The translations under genes were made by a program, and so were the position numbers. Below are positions 26,913 through 35,681 of a stretch of DNA of 64,000 nt, in pieces. Source of the stretch: Mycolicibacterium sp. P9-64 (GTDB lineage: Bacteria > Actinomycetota > Actinomycetes > Mycobacteriales > Mycobacteriaceae). Numbering within the stretch: the stretch's first letter is position 1; every line of letters begins with the position of its first letter. The notes beneath the pieces were generated by a model, which did no database searches, was not told where the DNA came from, and saw only the letters and a program-made list of their open reading frames with translations. Location: NCBI RefSeq assembly GCF_008329605.1, contig NZ_NPKO01000002.1, forward strand, positions 62,001 to 126,000, given 5' to 3'.

Positions 26913-27848
26913 TTACTCGGCGCTCGGTGGACCCGCGACCAGATTCGATGGCGTGCCGCCTCCAGCGAACACCTCGATCTGCCGCAGCGCGATGGTCCAC
27001 GCCCGTTGCCATCCGCCATGGACGCTCCCCGCGACGTGCGGGGTGAGCAGGAGACCGGGCGCCGACCACAGCGGATGGCCTTCCGGCAACGGCTCCGGGT
27101 TGGTGACGTCGAGCGCGGCTCGCAGCCGTCCGGAGGTCAGCTCCGCCAGCAGCGCGTCGGTGTCGACCGAACCGCCCCGACCTGCGTTGACCACGACTGC
27201 GCCGTCGGGCAGCTTGGCCAGGAAGTCGGCGTTGACGACGTCACGCGTCGCCGGGCTGTCGGGCAGCACGGCAACCACCACGTCTGCGTTCGGCAGGAGT
27301 TCGTCGACGTCGGCCAGCGCATGCACCCCGGGCCTGGCCCGTCGACCGACCAGCACGACGTCGGTCTCGAACGGGGCGAGCCGGGATGCGAGGTTGGTCG
27401 CCAAGTCGCCGGCGCCGAGGACCACGACGCGCTTGCCGATCAGAGTCTCGGTGTTCCGGCCCCGCCAGACGCCGTCTGACTGCTGTTGGTTGAAGCGTGC
27501 GAGGTCCCGGTAGATGGTCAGGAGTGCTGCCACCACCCATTCGGCCGACGAGCCGCCATGCGCGCCTCGCCCGTTGGACAGCATCACACCGGCGGGCAGC
27601 AGCGGTTCCCACTGCTCGTAGCCGGCGTTGAGGGTCTGGACCAGACGCAAGGAGGTCAGATCCTTGAACCTGGCTCCGACGGCGGGCGCATTGTCGTAGC
27701 CGACCACGACCACGGTGGCGTCGAGGTGCTCTGACGGCCACGGCTCGCCCGGGTCGTAGCCGACCGTCTCGATGGTTGAGGGGGCGTCCGAGAAGTCGAG
27801 GCCGAGACCTTCTGGGACAAGGACTTTCAACCGCGCCGCGCTCACCAT
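26913..27848 (-). CDS. D-2-hydroxyacid dehydrogenase family protein
   Basis: The 311-residue protein shows the catalytic set of the family: arginine in VVNAGRGGSVD, glutamate in NPEPLPEGHPLW and histidine in LLTPHVAGS. The nucleotide loop reads VLGAGDLATNLA, where the usual GxGxxG has Ala in place of the last Gly. It overlaps the upstream nitroreductase gene by 7 bp, so the two are probably expressed together. The substrate is unknown; a phosphoglycerate or glyoxylate reductase-like role is possible. Confidence 0.8.
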   Translation of the reverse strand: MVSAARLKVLVPEGLGLDFSDAPSTIETVGYDPGEPWPSEHLDATVVVVGYDNAPAVGARFKDLTSLRLVQTLNAGYEQWEPLLPAGVMLSNGRGAHGGSSAEWVVAALLTIYRDLARFNQQQSDGVWRGRNTETLIGKRVVVLGAGDLATNLASRLAPFETDVVLVGRRARPGVHALADVDELLPNADVVVAVLPDSPATRDVVNADFLAKLPDGAVVVNAGRGGSVDTDALLAELTSGRLRAALDVTNPEPLPEGHPLWSAPGLLLTPHVAGSVHGGWQRAWTIALRQIEVFAGGGTPSNLVAGPPSAE

Positions 27849-28357
27849 CGACCGCGGTGGACGACTTCGGCGAAGGGCCGCCGATCAGGCTTCGAGATGG
27901 GCTTGAGCGGACGGTCAGCGGGATAGCCGATGCCGAGCAGGTAGGACACGAGGTAGCCGTCGGGCACTCCGAGGATGGCGCGTGCCTGCTCCTGCTCACC
28001 CACCGACGAATGGCCGGTGCCGAGGCCGCGGTCGGTCGCGGCGATCGTCATCGCCAGGGTCGCCTGCCCCAGGTCGTACTGGTCGATCAGCTTGGTTCGT
28101 TCGTCGGGCGGTTCGGGGACGATCAGCGCGATCGCGGCAGGGGCCGATGCGATGTGGCTCGCGCCCCGCCACACCGTGGAGAGCTCCTGCAGCTGATCGG
28201 GGTCGGTGACGACGACGAAGTCCCAGTGCTGGCGGTTCGACGCGGACGGCGCCCGCCAACCAGCCTCGGCGATGCGGTCCAGGTCGCCGTCGGTGACGGG
28301 GTCGGGCAGGTAGCTCCGCACGTTGCGTCGGGCTCGGATTGCGTCCCAGGTCTCCAT
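27842..28357 (-). CDS. nitroreductase-family FMN protein
   Basis: The ATG at 28357, with GAAGGAC just upstream, gives 171 residues. The FMN-binding start RARRNVRSYLPDPV and the motif APSASNRQHWDFVVV are typical of nitroreductases, and GLGTG lies in the second FMN segment. Such enzymes reduce nitro groups, quinones or enones with NAD(P)H. The gene overlaps the hydroxyacid dehydrogenase gene and is divergent from the NDH-2-like gene. Confidence 0.82.
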   Translation of the reverse strand: METWDAIRARRNVRSYLPDPVTDGDLDRIAEAGWRAPSASNRQHWDFVVVTDPDQLQELSTVWRGASHIASAPAAIALIVPEPPDERTKLIDQYDLGQATLAMTIAATDRGLGTGHSSVGEQEQARAILGVPDGYLVSYLLGIGYPADRPLKPISKPDRRPFAEVVHRGRW

Positions 28358-28448
28358 GTCGTCCTTCGGTGTTCGTTGCGCGGTTGTGGTGGTCGTAACC
28401 AGGAACCAGGTCCGGGTACTCACTATTTCGTGCGACTAGCCTCGATGC

Positions 28449-29786
28449 GTGAGCAACGGTCGTACGCGGGTGCTTGTCATCGGAGGCGGGTTCGGCGGCC
28501 TCTTCTGTGCTCGTCGCCTGGGTGGTGCGGACGTCGACGTCACGCTGCTCGACCGCGCGGCGTGCCATGTCTTCCAACCGCTGTTGTACCAGTGCGCGAC
28601 CGGGACGCTCAGCGTCGGACAGATCAGCCGCTCGTTGCGCGAGGAGCTCGCGCACCATCGCAATGTCACCACCCTGCTCGGCGACGCGATCGAGCTGGAC
28701 GCCGACGCACGCCGGGTCACCGCCCGTCGCCCCGACGCGACCACGTTCGCCGTCGACTACGACGTGCTGGTGTTGGCCGCCGGAATGCAGCAGTCGTACT
28801 TCGGGCACGACGAGTACGCCCAGTGGGCGCCGGGCATGAAGACCCTCGACGATGCGCTGTCGATCAGGCGACGGTTGTTCGGTGCCTTCGAGATTGCCGA
28901 GACGCTCCCCGCCGGACCGGAGCGCGAGAGCTGGCTGACCTTCGTCGTCTCCGGCGGCGGCCCCACCGGAGTGGAGCTGGCCGGGCAGATCCGGGAGATG
29001 GCCACCCGAACCCTTGCCAACGAGTTCCACAGCATCTCACCGGAGGAAGCCAGGGTGCTGCTCTTCGACGGCGGCGATCGCCTGGTCAAGACATTCGCCC
29101 CGGACCTGGGTGGCAAGGCGGCCAAGGTCCTCGAGAAGCTCGGCGTCGAGCTGCACCTGGGCGTGCACGTCACCGACGTCCGCCGCGACGGGGTGACCGT
29201 TTCGCCGAAGGCGGGCGGCCCCGACGAGACGTACGCCGCGAAGACCGTGCTGTGGACCGCGGGTGTCGAGGCCGTGCCGTTCGCGCGACACGTCGCCGAG
29301 GTGCTCGGGGCGACTTCCGATCACGCTGGGCGGATCTCGGTGGACGCCGACCTGACGGTGCCGGGCCATCCCGAGGTCTTCGTCATCGGTGACCTAGTGG
29401 GCCGCGACAATCTGCCAGGCGTGGCCGAGAACGCGATGCAGGGCGGGCTGCACGCCGCCGCGTGCATCCGCCACGACCTCGCGGGCACACCCCGCAAGCC
29501 GTTCCGCTACCGCGATCTCGGCTCGGCGGCCTACATCAGCCGCGGGCATGCGTTGTTGCAGGCGGGCCCGATCAGGCTCACCGGGTTCATTGGATGGGTG
29601 GGCTGGGGGTTCGTGCACATCGCTTTCCTCACCGGTGTGCGCAACCGCTTCAGCACCCTGGCGACGTGGTTCGGTGCGATCGCGCGCTCGAACCGCACCG
29701 ACCGGACGTTCCTGCTGGGCAACACGACCTCGGCCGAACAGCCCTACACATGGGCGAACTGCGACCGGCCCAAGGCGACGGACTGA
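28449..29786 (+). CDS. type II NADH dehydrogenase-like flavoprotein
   Basis: The 445-residue protein has two dinucleotide-binding folds: FAD motif VIGGGFGGL at residues 10-18 and NAD motif VVSGGGPTGVELAGQI near residue 168. The pattern LLYQCATGTLSVGQISRSLR and the late VFVIGDL place it with NDH-2 and related NADH:quinone reductases. The C-terminal region contains an amphipathic, membrane-associating stretch (GFIGWVGWGFVHIAFLTGVRNR). It passes electrons from NADH to quinone without pumping protons. The stop overlaps the PHP gene start by one base. Confidence 0.85.
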   Translation: MSNGRTRVLVIGGGFGGLFCARRLGGADVDVTLLDRAACHVFQPLLYQCATGTLSVGQISRSLREELAHHRNVTTLLGDAIELDADARRVTARRPDATTFAVDYDVLVLAAGMQQSYFGHDEYAQWAPGMKTLDDALSIRRRLFGAFEIAETLPAGPERESWLTFVVSGGGPTGVELAGQIREMATRTLANEFHSISPEEARVLLFDGGDRLVKTFAPDLGGKAAKVLEKLGVELHLGVHVTDVRRDGVTVSPKAGGPDETYAAKTVLWTAGVEAVPFARHVAEVLGATSDHAGRISVDADLTVPGHPEVFVIGDLVGRDNLPGVAENAMQGGLHAAACIRHDLAGTPRKPFRYRDLGSAAYISRGHALLQAGPIRLTGFIGWVGWGFVHIAFLTGVRNRFSTLATWFGAIARSNRTDRTFLLGNTTSAEQPYTWANCDRPKATD

Positions 29787-30610
29787 TGCTTCCTTCCGAC
29801 AACCACGTGCATTCCGAATTCTCTTGGGACACGGGGGTGAACTCCTCGATGGAGGGCGCCTGCCGCCGTGCCGTCGAGGTCGGCCTGCCCGCCATCGCGT
29901 TCACCGAGCACGTCGACTTCACCGGGTGGGGTGCCGCCGACAACCCGCCATCCGGCGAACCGGCGATCGCGTCGCGCGACCGCGTGGTGCCGCTGGACGT
30001 CGACGGATACCTGGCCAGCATCGAGCGCTGCCGCGACAAGTTCGGCGACCTTCGCATCCTTACGGGTATCGAGGCAGGCGAGCCGCACCACTTCGCAGGC
30101 AGCGTGGCCGCCGTCCTGCGGCACGGGCAGTTCGACCGCGTGCTCGGGTCACTGCACTCGATCGTGCACGACGGCAGGCTGGTCTTCGTCGACTGGGTCT
30201 ACGGGACCCGCCCCGGCGGCGACGTCGTGCGTGACTACTTCGGCGAGATGGTGCGCCTCATCGAGGGCTCCGACGCCTTTGCGGTGCTGGCGCACTGCGA
30301 CTTTCCCCGACGTTATTGGCCGAAGCACCGCGAGGGGGAGTACCCAGAGGCGGACTTCGAGGAGGAGTACCGCACCGTGTTTCGGGCGCTGGCCGCATCC
30401 GGTCGGGCACTCGAGCTCAACACCACCAGCCCACTGGCCTCGGTCGCGCAGATGCGGTGGTGGTACGAGGAGGGCGGCGATGCGGTGTCGTTCGGCAGCG
30501 ATGCCCACGTGCCCCTGCGGGTCGGCGCACAGTTCGGCCTGGCAGTCGACATCGTGGAGGCGGCAGGCTTTCGGCCGGGCCGCGACGAGTACGACTTCTG
30601 GCGTCGCTGA
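29786..30610 (+). CDS. PHP-domain phosphatase, histidinol-phosphatase-like
   Basis: The ATG at 29786 gives 274 residues. The metal site begins with DNHVHSEFSWD, continues with the EHVDF motif and the GIEAG segment, and ends with GSDAHVP, the PHP order of metal ligands seen in HisK/HisJ enzymes. Length agrees with histidinol phosphatases. The gene is translationally coupled to the NDH-like gene through TGATG. The true substrate could be another phosphate ester. Confidence 0.82.
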   Translation: MLPSDNHVHSEFSWDTGVNSSMEGACRRAVEVGLPAIAFTEHVDFTGWGAADNPPSGEPAIASRDRVVPLDVDGYLASIERCRDKFGDLRILTGIEAGEPHHFAGSVAAVLRHGQFDRVLGSLHSIVHDGRLVFVDWVYGTRPGGDVVRDYFGEMVRLIEGSDAFAVLAHCDFPRRYWPKHREGEYPEADFEEEYRTVFRALAASGRALELNTTSPLASVAQMRWWYEEGGDAVSFGSDAHVPLRVGAQFGLAVDIVEAAGFRPGRDEYDFWRR

Positions 30611-31390
30611 CTAGTATTTGTCCTGTACCGGTTTGTGTTTCAGCGCGTAGCGATAGAAGTCGGCGTTCCCGAGCTGGCCTGCCGCCGCGTCGTCGACGAC
30701 GACCGTGACATGCGGGTGCAGCTGAAGTACCGACGCCGGGCAGCTCGCGGTGACGGGCCCTTCGACGGCGGCGGCGACGGCCTCCGCCTTGTGGCCGCCC
30801 GTCGCGATGAGCACCAGATGCCTGGCCGAGCTGATGGTGCCAAGCCCCTGGGTGATGACGTGTCGGGGAACGTCGTCGATGCTGGAGAAGAACCGGGCGT
30901 TGTCTTGGCGGGTTTGCTCGGTCAGCGTCTTGACCCGCGTGCGAGATCCAAGTGATGACCCTGGCTCGTTGAACCCGATGTGCCCGTTGGCGCCGATACC
31001 CAACAGCTGAACGTCGATGGGACCCGCTGCGATGATCGAGGCGTCGTAATCCTCTGCAGCAGTGAAGATGTCATCGGCGACACCGTTGGGTCCATGCACC
31101 CGGGTGGAGTCGATGTCGACGTGGTCGGTGAACTCCGCGCGGATGACGTGCGCATAGGACTGTGGGTGACTCGGCGGAAGGCCGACGTACTCGTCGAGCA
31201 GGAACGCCCGCACTGCGGCGAATGTGAGGCCCTCGTCGCGGTGCCTGCGGATCAGCTCCCGATAGACCGAAAGGGGTGACGAGCCCGTCGCGAGGCCGAT
31301 GGTGGTGACACCCGACCGGACCGCATGGTCGAAGACGTCGGCAACGGTGTTGCCGCATGCCTGTTCGTCCTGCCTGATCACGATTTCCAT
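30611..31390 (-). CDS. nagB: glucosamine-6-phosphate deaminase
   Basis: The 259-residue protein shows NagB hallmarks: GLATGSSPLSVYRELI for phosphosugar binding, LDEYVGLP with the catalytic Asp, LLGIGANGHIGFNEPGSSL, and a C-terminal RYALKHKPVQDKY. It converts glucosamine-6-phosphate to fructose-6-phosphate and ammonia. The gene starts 3 bp after the ROK regulator stop on the same strand, so both form one transcript under the operators at 32636-32694. No nagA gene is adjacent. Confidence 0.95.
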   Translation of the reverse strand: MEIVIRQDEQACGNTVADVFDHAVRSGVTTIGLATGSSPLSVYRELIRRHRDEGLTFAAVRAFLLDEYVGLPPSHPQSYAHVIRAEFTDHVDIDSTRVHGPNGVADDIFTAAEDYDASIIAAGPIDVQLLGIGANGHIGFNEPGSSLGSRTRVKTLTEQTRQDNARFFSSIDDVPRHVITQGLGTISSARHLVLIATGGHKAEAVAAAVEGPVTASCPASVLQLHPHVTVVVDDAAAGQLGNADFYRYALKHKPVQDKY

Positions 31391-31393
31391 CGA

Positions 31394-32605
31394 TTACGCC
31401 TCACCCGCGGACCGGCGCAGCACGCGCCGGTCGACGACCAGATCCCACGCCGTGTCCTTCGCCGCGGCGATGGCACCGACGAGCACGGCGTCCTCGCCGA
31501 GATGTCCTCCGACGATGTCGGGGACGATCGGAATCATCGCGGCCAGCTCCTGTCGCATCGGCTCGGCGAGCAGATCCGCGTTGCGGCCGATGCCGCCCGC
31601 GAGCACGACCAGCCCGGGATCCAGCACGGCGGTGACGACGGCGACGACGTGAGCGAGCTTCAGCGCTTCCTCCGCGACGACGGCCATCGCAGTCTCGTCG
31701 CCGTCGCGGGCCAAGTCGAAAACGGCCTTCGCAGTGGGCATCTGGCTCAGACCGCGCTCGTGGGCCGCCGACACCACCGCCTGGGCGGCTGCCGCAACCT
31801 CGATCGGCCCCGGCCTGCGCGTCGTCACACCGGCCGGAACCCGGCCGAACGGCAGGTCCGCGATCTCGCCCGCTGCGCCGTGAGCGCCACGAAAGAGCTG
31901 CCCGTTGATCAGGATTCCCATGCCTATGCCCGTGCCGACGGTCAGGCAAGCGACGACGTCGACACCCTGGGCTGCGCCGAGCGCATGCTCACCGACGACG
32001 GACAGGTTGGCGTCGTTCTCGACCAGCACCTTCGAGCCGTCTGCCCCGAGGGTGGAGATCAGTTCCTGCATCAGCCCGCGCCGCTCCCAGCCAGGCAGGT
32101 TCGGTGCGCGGTGCATGGTGCCGGTCGCGGGGTCGGGGATGCCAGGCGTCCCGAGGACGGTGACCACGATGTCCTCAGGCGCCTGGCCTGCGTCGGCGAT
32201 CACGCGCTGAATGGTCTCCTGCACGGTGCGCAGCAGCATCGCCCCCGAGCGGCATCGGTTTGGCCTTTCGAGCCGGGCGACCACGGTGCCCTCCAGATCG
32301 GCCACCGCGGCACGAATCATCTTCCGTCCGACGTCGACCCCGACGATGTGACCCGCGTCGGGAGCCATCCGGTAGATCATCGCTGCGCGGCCGGGGCCGA
32401 CGGCGTTGCGGCCGATCGCACGGACCAAACCGTGTTGCTCCAGGTCCAACAGTGCTTGTCCCACTGTCGGTTTCGACAGGCCGGTGTCACCGGCGATCTG
32501 CGGGCGGGTCGCCTCGCCGTGCCTTCGGAGCCGGTCGAGCACCAGCCGCTGATTCAGCGCGCGCATGCTTGCCGGGGTGCCCGCCTGCGGCGCTGTTTGG
32601 CTCAC
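31394..32605 (-). CDS. ROK-family (NagC-type) transcriptional regulator
   Basis: An N-terminal winged HTH (RALNQRLVLDRLRRHGEATRPQIA) precedes a ROK sugar-kinase-like domain with the zinc/sugar motifs GHIVGVDVGRKMIRAAVADL, VLVENDANLSVVGE and LTVGTGIGMGI. The cysteine cluster of the ROK zinc motif is absent. I place the start at GTG 32605 (or 32608) after GGAGACG repeats, giving about 403 residues; an ATG at 32662 would sit inside an operator. It probably represses itself, nagB and the divergent permease until an amino sugar or its phosphate binds. Confidence 0.88.
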   Translation of the reverse strand: MSQTAPQAGTPASMRALNQRLVLDRLRRHGEATRPQIAGDTGLSKPTVGQALLDLEQHGLVRAIGRNAVGPGRAAMIYRMAPDAGHIVGVDVGRKMIRAAVADLEGTVVARLERPNRCRSGAMLLRTVQETIQRVIADAGQAPEDIVVTVLGTPGIPDPATGTMHRAPNLPGWERRGLMQELISTLGADGSKVLVENDANLSVVGEHALGAAQGVDVVACLTVGTGIGMGILINGQLFRGAHGAAGEIADLPFGRVPAGVTTRRPGPIEVAAAAQAVVSAAHERGLSQMPTAKAVFDLARDGDETAMAVVAEEALKLAHVVAVVTAVLDPGLVVLAGGIGRNADLLAEPMRQELAAMIPIVPDIVGGHLGEDAVLVGAIAAAKDTAWDLVVDRRVLRRSAGEA

Positions 32606-32635
32606 CACCGTCTCCGTCTCCGTTTCAGTCGCAGG

Positions 32636-32654
32636 GAGTTTACAAAGCAAACTC
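32636..32654. promoter_or_regulatory. candidate ROK operator, distal copy
   Basis: GAGTTTACAAAGCAAACTC has 6-bp perfect arms with a 7-bp centre. It lies just upstream of the ROK regulator start and may be an autoregulatory site. Confidence 0.45.
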
Positions 32655-32675
32655 TTCCACACACGCCGATAATAT

Positions 32676-32694
32676 GTTAAGAAACTTTCCTAAC
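32676..32694. promoter_or_regulatory. ROK-type operator
   Basis: GTTAAGAAACTTTCCTAAC is a 19-bp palindrome with a single mismatch. A TTAGGAAA-TTTCCTAA form is what I recall for ROK/NagC-type operators in actinobacteria. It lies 31 bp before the permease start and 71 bp before the regulator start, so it can serve both. Confidence 0.65.
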
Positions 32695-32724
32695 GAAGTA
32701 AACACGAACGAACGGAGGCGCATC

Positions 32725-34164
32725 GTGAGTCCCTCATCCGTCAGCTCAGGGAAGTCTGGAGCCGCGGTGTCCGCGCAACCGGCACTCGAGCGCAAGATCG
32801 GGCCACTGCAGGCCACGGCGATCAACATGACGCAGATGTGCGGCATCGGACCGTTCGTCACCATTCCCGCCATGGTCGCCACGATCGGCGGTCCCGAGGC
32901 GATGTTCGGCTGGGTCATCGGCGCCATCGTCGCGCTTGCCGACGGCCTGATCTGGGCCGAGCTCGGCGCCGCCATGCCGGGAGCCGGCGGGACCTACATC
33001 TACCTGCGCGAAGCGTTCCAGTACCGGACTGGCCGCCTGATGCCGTTCCTGTTCGTCTGGAGTGCGGTGCTCTTCATCCCGCTGATCATGTCCACCGGCA
33101 TCATCGGGCTCGTCCAGTACCTGGGCTACCTGATCCCCGGACTGACGGGCGAGACGGGAAACACCGCGCTCGGCAAGATCGTCGGCGTCGGCATCACCCT
33201 GCTGATCATGGCCGCGCTGTTCCGCAAGATCGGCCAGATCGGCAAGCTGACGACCGGTCTGTTCGTCGTCATGCTGATCGCGGTGTTCAGCACGATCATC
33301 GCTGCGTTCTCGCACTTCAGCGCCGAGCAGGCGTTCGCCTTCACGCCCGGTGCGTTCAGCTTCGGCGGGGGATCGTTCTGGGCCGGTCTCGGTGCGGGCC
33401 TGATCATCGCGATCTACGACTACCTCGGCTACAACACGACCGCGTACCTCGGCGGTGAAGTGCGCGATCCTGGCCGGACGCTGCCACGCTCGATCATCAT
33501 CTCGATCATTGGCATCATGAGCCTGTACTTCCTGCTGCAGGTCGGCGTGCTCGGCTCGATTCCGTTGGAGGAGCTCAAGACTGCGACGTCGGTCGCCTCG
33601 AGTGTGCTCGAGCAGGCGTGGGGAAGCGGCGTGGCGCAAGTGATTACCGCGCTCATCGTGATCGCAGCGATCGGCTCGGTGTTCGCCGGACTGCTCGGTG
33701 GGTCACGCGTTCCGTTCGAGGCCGCCCGCGACAAGGTGTTCCTGCCGGTGTTCGGCAACCTCCATCCGAAGCTGAACCTGCCCACCGCAGGCGTGATCAC
33801 CATGGGCGTGATCACCATCATCGGCTCGCTGTTCACGCTGACCACCGTCATCAATGCCGCGGTCGCGACGCTGGTCATCATCCAGTCGTTGGCCCAGGTC
33901 GCCGCGATCGTCGTGCTGCGCCGTCGGCAGCCCGATCTGCCGCGGCCGTACAAGCAGTGGCTGTACCCGCTGCCGACGATCGTCGCGCTGATCGGCTGGG
34001 TCTACATCTACGTGTCCGCCAGCTGGCTGTCGATCGGATTGTCGTTGGGCTGGATCGCGATTGGTGCCGTCGCCTACCTCGTCTACGCCAAGGCCGAGAC
34101 CACGTGGCCGTTCGGACCCAAGGTGATCAAAGAGGTCTACGTCGACGAGGCGCGCGGGCTCTAG
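32725..34164 (+). CDS. APC-family amino acid permease
   Basis: The GTG at 32725, six bases after GGAGG, gives a 479-residue protein with about 12 membrane helices. The first helix motif QMCGIGPFVTIPAM and PGAGGTYIYLREAF match the APC superfamily. It is divergent from the ROK-nagB unit and shares its operator region, so it may import an amino sugar or an amino acid that feeds the same pathway; this is inference from control, not from residues. Confidence 0.85.
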   Translation: MSPSSVSSGKSGAAVSAQPALERKIGPLQATAINMTQMCGIGPFVTIPAMVATIGGPEAMFGWVIGAIVALADGLIWAELGAAMPGAGGTYIYLREAFQYRTGRLMPFLFVWSAVLFIPLIMSTGIIGLVQYLGYLIPGLTGETGNTALGKIVGVGITLLIMAALFRKIGQIGKLTTGLFVVMLIAVFSTIIAAFSHFSAEQAFAFTPGAFSFGGGSFWAGLGAGLIIAIYDYLGYNTTAYLGGEVRDPGRTLPRSIIISIIGIMSLYFLLQVGVLGSIPLEELKTATSVASSVLEQAWGSGVAQVITALIVIAAIGSVFAGLLGGSRVPFEAARDKVFLPVFGNLHPKLNLPTAGVITMGVITIIGSLFTLTTVINAAVATLVIIQSLAQVAAIVVLRRRQPDLPRPYKQWLYPLPTIVALIGWVYIYVSASWLSIGLSLGWIAIGAVAYLVYAKAETTWPFGPKVIKEVYVDEARGL

Positions 34165-34180
34165 CGCCCCGGGTGCGCCC

Positions 34181-34232
34181 AACGTGAAGCCACGGCGAAC
34201 TCTTCTCGGAATCTTCGCCGTGGCTTCACGTT
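34181..34232. terminator. 19-bp perfect hairpin
   Basis: AACGTGAAGCCACGGCGAA at 34181-34199 is exactly complementary to 34214-34232, with a 14-base loop. It starts 16 bp after the permease stop. There is no clear U-tract, but such long stems serve as terminators in mycobacteria. It could instead be a short mobile palindrome. Confidence 0.65.
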
Positions 34233-34349
34233 CGGTGTGCGGCTGGCCCGCTCCGAGTCCCCTGCTAGAGCACGGCCGTCATCGCCGCGCGCATCGGCGA
34301 GGCGTCCGCCTGAAGGGGTTGAACTCGGTGAGCATTCCAACGCGGTTGC

Positions 34350-34410
34350 CCGACAATGTTCCCCGACAATGTTCCCCGACGATGTTCCCCGACAATGTTC
34401 CCCGACAATG
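34350..34410. repeat. 13-bp tandem repeat
   Basis: Four full units of CCGACAATGTTCC (one with G for A at 34381) and a partial fifth run from 34350 to 34410. The array ends exactly at the proposed start codon of the next gene, so unit number would change the spacing upstream of that start. Confidence 0.9.
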
Positions 34411-35286
34411 GGGAGCGTGAGTCCTCGATCTTCCGCCGCGGCGTGGGCGCTCAGCCAGGTCCAGGCCGTTCGTGACGACCCGGCAGCCCGTCTCGAGCTG
34501 GCTGCCCGGGCCTATCACGGACCGACCGGAAGTGCACCTCGGCACTTGCGATTTCGCCGGGCGACTTTGTCGTTCATGCGCTGGCAGCTCAGCCGCGGCG
34601 TGCTGGCACCGATGAATGCGGCATTGCCGGGTAGCCCGTGGTGGCGCGCGGTCAACGAACGACTGCTGCGCGACGGCTGCGAGGCGGTCGCCCGGAGTGG
34701 CGGACTGCGAGGCACGCCATCGTCACCAACGGTCGAGCTGTGGATGTCGTTCGTCGCCGATCCGACCGCGCGTACGTGGTACCGCGCGCACAATGCGAGC
34801 ATCGTCTCGGCCTACCTGGACCACCGTGACTTGGCGAGCGGCGAGAGCCGTCCAGAACGCTTCTTTCTCAATGTCGTGCTGCTGCGCGTCCTCTACGCGC
34901 ATGCCTTGGTCGCGGCGCCGCGTCTGGCGCTCGGGTGGCTCGCGCCGGTCGGCCCCGTTCTTGGCGATCCCCGCCTGGCGATGACCGGGATCTTCCTATC
35001 GCTGTCGCGGGTCCTTCCCGACCGGTATCCGCTCGGAGACGAGGTTGCGGCCTACATTGCCGCCGAACGCAGCGTCGGTGAGATGCTGGACTACGGTCTC
35101 ATCGGCCCACGGCTGCAACACCTTTACGAATGGTCGGCCAATGAACTCGACCAACCAGCGCTCCTTGACTGCATTCGCGAGGACAGTCCGACCTATGCCT
35201 GGTCCGTTGCCGATCGCGACGTATGGCATCCGACGCGCCCGGCGGTCGTGATTCGCGCGGTTCGGCGCTTGGTGCCCGCTCGCTAG
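34408..35286 (+). CDS. conserved hypothetical protein
   Basis: The 292-residue protein is rich in arginine, tryptophan and alanine (for example RRATLSFMRWQLSRGVLAPMNA and PGSPWWRAVNERLLRDG). I do not recognise a domain. It is mostly helical in appearance with no signal peptide; one weakly hydrophobic stretch (LYAHALVAAPRLALGWLAPVGPV) is present. The start may be ATG 34408, whose codon falls in the last unit of a 13-bp tandem repeat, or GTG 34417. Neighbours give no functional hint. Confidence 0.55.
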   Translation: MGSVSPRSSAAAWALSQVQAVRDDPAARLELAARAYHGPTGSAPRHLRFRRATLSFMRWQLSRGVLAPMNAALPGSPWWRAVNERLLRDGCEAVARSGGLRGTPSSPTVELWMSFVADPTARTWYRAHNASIVSAYLDHRDLASGESRPERFFLNVVLLRVLYAHALVAAPRLALGWLAPVGPVLGDPRLAMTGIFLSLSRVLPDRYPLGDEVAAYIAAERSVGEMLDYGLIGPRLQHLYEWSANELDQPALLDCIREDSPTYAWSVADRDVWHPTRPAVVIRAVRRLVPAR

Positions 35287-35462
35287 TTGCGAGGCGGTTC
35301 GCTCCGCGAACGGCCGTCATCGCCGCCCGGCCAGGTAGGACGCATCATCCGGCCGTACCAAATGTGACCGACGGCACCAAACAAGTTCGATGGTCTAAGG
35401 AATTTGCGGACCGTCTTCCGGCTTGAACCTGACAACCACGATCTACCCGTCAGGAGTCCAGC

Positions 35463-35612
35463 ATGATTCGTCGTCTGGCTTTCATCACCGCCACCGCGGC
35501 CATGGCGGTCGCGCCCTTGATCGCGCTGGCTGCCGCGCCGGCATTTGCGCCGTCAGCAGCCGCCGACACCAATCCGGCCGTTGCCGAGGCGTCCCCGTTC
35601 GCATTGCAATGA
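35463..35612 (+). CDS. 49-residue secreted small protein
   Basis: The ATG at 35463 is preceded by AGGAG at 35452-35456 with six-base spacing. The protein begins MIRRLAFITATAAMAVAP, a basic start plus hydrophobic core, and has AxA-type cleavage options near residues 25-34 (APAFA, SAAA), leaving a mature peptide of about 15-24 residues ending in ASPFALQ. No family is recognised. The gene stands alone before another secreted protein gene. Confidence 0.65.
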   Translation: MIRRLAFITATAAMAVAPLIALAAAPAFAPSAAADTNPAVAEASPFALQ

Positions 35613-35681
35613 TCTAAGAATGCGCCGTGCCTCGGCGTGGGTGCGAGCGCGAACGCCGCAGACGTGATCTGGTGGAAGCCG

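Noticed and set aside
35297..35311. Short hairpin GTTCGC-TCC-GCGAAC after the hypothetical gene
   Set aside because: Six-base arms with a three-base loop and no U-tract; could be a terminator but evidence is too thin.
34272..35326. 17-bp direct repeat ACGGCCGTCATCGCCGC flanking the hypothetical gene (34272-34288 and 35310-35326)
   Set aside because: A single 17-base match in G+C-rich DNA of this size can arise by chance, and nothing else marks an insertion.
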